Origin: Chitinophagaceae bacterium
GTDB taxonomy: Bacteria; Bacteroidota; Bacteroidia; Chitinophagales; Chitinophagaceae
DNA: 64,000 nt
Assembly (NCBI GenBank): GCA_016720585.1
Contig: JADKKH010000005.1
Coordinates: 406,099-470,098, forward strand
Reading direction: 5' to 3'
The notes beneath the pieces were generated by a model. The model had not been told where the DNA came from. It did no database searches and saw only the letters and a program-made list of their open reading frames with translations. Shown here one piece after another: positions 61,757-64,000 of the stretch (position 1 is its first letter; every line of letters begins with the position of its first letter). The position numbers and the translations under genes were made by a program.

Positions 61757-62531
61757 ATGATAATTAAAGAACTTCAACTATTAGCCGAAGCCCTTTGGGA
61801 AAGCGTAAAGACTGAATTGAAATTTTTTGCACCCATTCAAGTGTTTGTTAAGAAACTGTCCGAAATTGATTTTACAGAACCTTCTAATTTCGAAGACATA
61901 AAAATGTATACTGAAAAAATTGAAGAGTTTTTTAATAGGTACAGACCAACTCCCACTTCGGGACTATACTTTCCGCCTTCACAAACTTCTACTAACGATA
62001 CCACAGTTAAAACAATATATCAGCTTGTAAAACAGCTTAACTCACTTTCGCCAGAACAACGACTTAAAGAATTCGACAACATAAAAACTGTTACACATAA
62101 AGCATCAACAGGTGGCGGTCAGGTTTTTATTGGACATGGCAGAAGTAAGTTGTGGGCAAGGGTTCAGGTTTTTCTGAAGGACGACTTGAATTTGAGGACT
62201 TTGACATTTGAAGATGAATCAAAGAACAAGTGAAAGCATCGTAAATATTTTAGCTGAATTTTTAGATAAATCTTCTATTGCAATATTAATACTGACTGCA
62301 GAAGACGAATCTGCAGAGGGCAAGTTAAGGGCAAGACAAAACGTAGTTCATGAGGCTGGATTGTTTCAAGGTAGATTAGGGTTTGACAAAGTAATTATTT
62401 TGAAACAGGAAGGAGTTGAAGAATTTACCAATATTGCAGGTTTACAGTACATTCCATTTTCTAGTGACAATATCGAACAGTGTTTTTATGAACTACAAAG
62501 AAAATTGAAGAAAATCGGAATGACAAAATAA
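61757..62531 (+). pseudogene. TIR-like nucleotide-binding protein gene (CAP12-type domain) with a frameshift
   Basis: The first frame (61757-62233) gives an N-terminal helical region and VFIGHGRSKLWARVQVFLKD, the start of the TIR-like domain of the predicted nucleotide-binding family (PF10137). It ends at FEDESKNK. One base away RTSESIVNILAEFLDKSSIA then ARQNVVHEAGLFQGRLGFDK follows, including the likely catalytic Glu in NVVHEAG. 775 bp is 3n+1, as for one extra A near 62220. The second frame alone runs 62208-62531. Relatives act as NAD-consuming effectors of CBASS; no cyclase is near. Confidence 0.8.
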
Positions 62532-63335
62532 CATTGCACAACATCAGTATTGCTGCAGGTGGGGCTGGATGTTGAAACTTCAGCTTTTTGGCATCGCTGT
62601 ACTTTAGTTCCGGCAGACGAATATTGAGTTTATGACCATTGTAAGGTTAGCAGAGGCTTTGGATACCCGGATATCAGCCTTTTTTGAAGCTAGCTGAATT
62701 AGGTTTCCTTTTGACAGGATTTTTTTCTTCCCACTCTAGTTTTGGGATTATTTTTCAAAACAGAGGGGGATAGGCGGGGGCCTCTTTACAACCGGGGGTG
62801 CTTTCCTGTTCTGCTCTGGGCATTTGTACATATAAGACAGTGGCTACCCGTCCCACCATCTAAGTCCAAATTTGCCCTTAATTGGCCTTTGGGGCACTCC
62901 TTAAAATACCTATACCTTGGCTTTATAGGCTTTTGACTTTATCCTGTAGAAAGAGGAGGTATCAGAAGATTCGTCTTTTGCAGTATCGCAAAATTGTAAA
63001 AGAGGTAAATTATTGGAGACATTAATCAACATCCTTTAAACAACCACGTTTGCAAGTTGGCAAACTTGGCAAGGGGTTATTTTTAAAATGTATAGAGATA
63101 TATACTTTTATTAATTATAATAAATAGAATAATAAAGGTTGCCAACCTTGCCAACTTGCCATCGGCAAACATGAGTCTGAAATAAGATGTCTATTTGTTT
63201 GTAAAAAATCAGATTGTCCTAACAACAATACAAAATGTATAATACTAAGCTGATAGTTATCAAATGTCGATATTTTGGAGAACAGCGTCTTATATCATAA
63301 ATTGTAGTATTAGCGGCAATGGTAAAAATTATTTT
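62532..63335. other. Spacer 3 and remnant region
   Basis: About 800 bp without an intact gene. Spacer motifs recur: GGCAGACGAATAT (62612) and CAGCTTTTTG (62581). A second block CTTTACAACCGGGGGTG at 62784 resembles spacer 2. A repeat CAAGTTGGCAAACTTGGCAA lies at 63054 and inverted at 63138-63172 (CCTTGCCAACTTGCC). A 64-codon frame at 62742-62936 has no support. Confidence 0.55.
62620..62697 (+). pseudogene. 3' fragment of an XRE-type regulator
   Basis: The frame reads NIEFMTIVRLAEALDTRISA then FFEAS and TGA. This matches the C-terminal end of XRE regulators (IVRLAEALD...FF). Upstream a stop codon and spacer sequence (TTCCGGCAGACG) precede it, so only the tail is present. Confidence 0.5.
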
Positions 63336-64000
63336 ATGACATTCATCAGTGATTTTAAAAAGCCAATAAATATAATTCCTTTAATTATTGGAATTCTAGG
63401 GATAGTACTATCTTTTTTCTTTTATTTTGATGGTAAGAAAGTTAAGAATGTATCATATTCTTTGCCGGAAACTCCTTCTCTAATATTTGATAGTAAAAAT
63501 TCAAGTTCAGCTATAAAACTCTATGAAAAAGATACAGTACTAATTTCTAGAAATGTATACTTATTGACTGGTATGATTTGGAATAGCGGGAATTTACCAA
63601 TTGATAAAAGCGATATAAGAGTGCCTATTACTTTAGTTTTAGACAAATCAAATAGGATATTAGACTTCAAAATTATCAAACAAAAAGACTCATCCATTGC
63701 AAACTTTGTACTAAGCAAGACTAATAACAATATTTTATCTTTAGACTGGAGATACTTTGACCCCCATTTTGGGATATCTTTTCAAATAATTTATGAAGGT
63801 GATGTAACACACAGTTTTCAATTAAAGGGAAAAATACTTGATGTTTCAAATTTTTTACAAGAAAAAATTAATAATAAGCCCAAGAGTTTATGGTCTTGGG
63901 ATTTTATTTTAATCTTATCCTTCCTTATACTGTTTCTAATAATTGCTATTATAGAATCTACAAAGAAAGGCAAACCTGATAGGAGTACAATCTTCCTTGT
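63336..64000 (+). CDS. Partial membrane protein running off the window
   Basis: ATG at 63336 opens a frame of at least 221 codons to the window end. MTFISDFKKPINIIPLIIGI begins with a TM helix (IIPLIIGILGIVLSFFFYF). A beta-rich extracytoplasmic middle (YLLTGMIWNSGNLPIDKSD) follows, then a second TM helix (WDFILILSFLILFLIIAII) and a basic tail. No family recognised. Confidence 0.7.
   Translation, partial: MTFISDFKKPINIIPLIIGILGIVLSFFFYFDGKKVKNVSYSLPETPSLIFDSKNSSSAIKLYEKDTVLISRNVYLLTGMIWNSGNLPIDKSDIRVPITLVLDKSNRILDFKIIKQKDSSIANFVLSKTNNNILSLDWRYFDPHFGISFQIIYEGDVTHSFQLKGKILDVSNFLQEKINNKPKSLWSWDFILILSFLILFLIIAIIESTKKGKPDRSTIFL

Noticed and set aside
58062..62531. A complete CBASS or restriction system in the accessory region
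   Set aside because: No cyclase, methyltransferase or restriction subunit was found; only isolated effector-like or nuclease-like genes are present.
62742..62936. 64-codon plus-strand frame in spacer 3
   Set aside because: Overlaps spacer-type repeat sequence and shows no family features.

Overview
The window looks like a chromosomal piece of a Bacteroidota bacterium, probably of the Chitinophagaceae or close relatives. This is inferred from gene content: a GH3-type enzyme, DUF2723, DUF3667, DUF3810, a DUF177-rpmF-plsX order, many PAS kinases with a THDLQ/SHDLQ phosphoacceptor box, a Bacteroidota-type TTG-N19-TACCTTTG promoter before rplU, frequent TTG starts, and a tmRNA tag ending in YAMAA. 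No 16S gene is present, so genus is not claimed.

Layout. 1-6.2 kb: a minus-strand cluster of two response regulators and three histidine kinases. 6.2-7.6 kb: ssrA (tmRNA) whose 5' end is duplicated around a frameshifted GIY-YIG endonuclease gene. 7.8-24.5 kb: housekeeping genes (MutS-like ATPase, rseP, dxr, GH3, rplU-rpmA, PolX-like, a 1251-residue sensor kinase, mazG, DUF3667, CHAD). 24.5-37 kb: five tRNA genes begin here (Leu-GAG, Gly-GCC, Leu-TAA and Lys-TTT; Val-GAC lies at 56 kb), with a sensor kinase, GT2, DUF2130, a broken phosphopantetheinyl transferase, dcd, TspO, DUF3810, the DUF177-rpmF-plsX group, an SDR, an S23-like protein and a DUF62 protein. 37-56 kb: DUF2723 membrane protein, a VWA/AAA pair, murB, an oxidoreductase, an esterase, a CPBP protease, priA, plsC, mtaB, and an mlaE-mlaF-mlaD lipid-transport operon with a frameshift in mlaD. 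56-64 kb: an accessory region with tRNA-Val and a palindrome-riddled relic copy of it, a PLD nuclease/XRE pair, a retropepsin-like protein, a HEPN-like protein, a broken TIR-like nucleotide-binding protein, and intergenic spacers that share sequence, as in a cassette array.

The most unusual signal is a set of short repeats. An 18-bp palindrome (TCCCGATAGCTATCGGGA or its CCCC/GGGG form) occurs six times. In the two relic copies of RNA genes (ssrA 5' end and tRNA-Val) it stands at four places, and in each the intact copy has ACT or AGT instead. Two further copies lie in frame inside the adjacent VWA and AAA genes. Heptamer tandem repeats also sit in frame in mazG, the phosphopantetheinyl transferase and murB, and a third repeat family sits in frame in mtaB.

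Several genes carry single-base frameshifts, often in homopolymers. They may be true decay or sequencing/assembly error, and cannot be separated from sequence alone.
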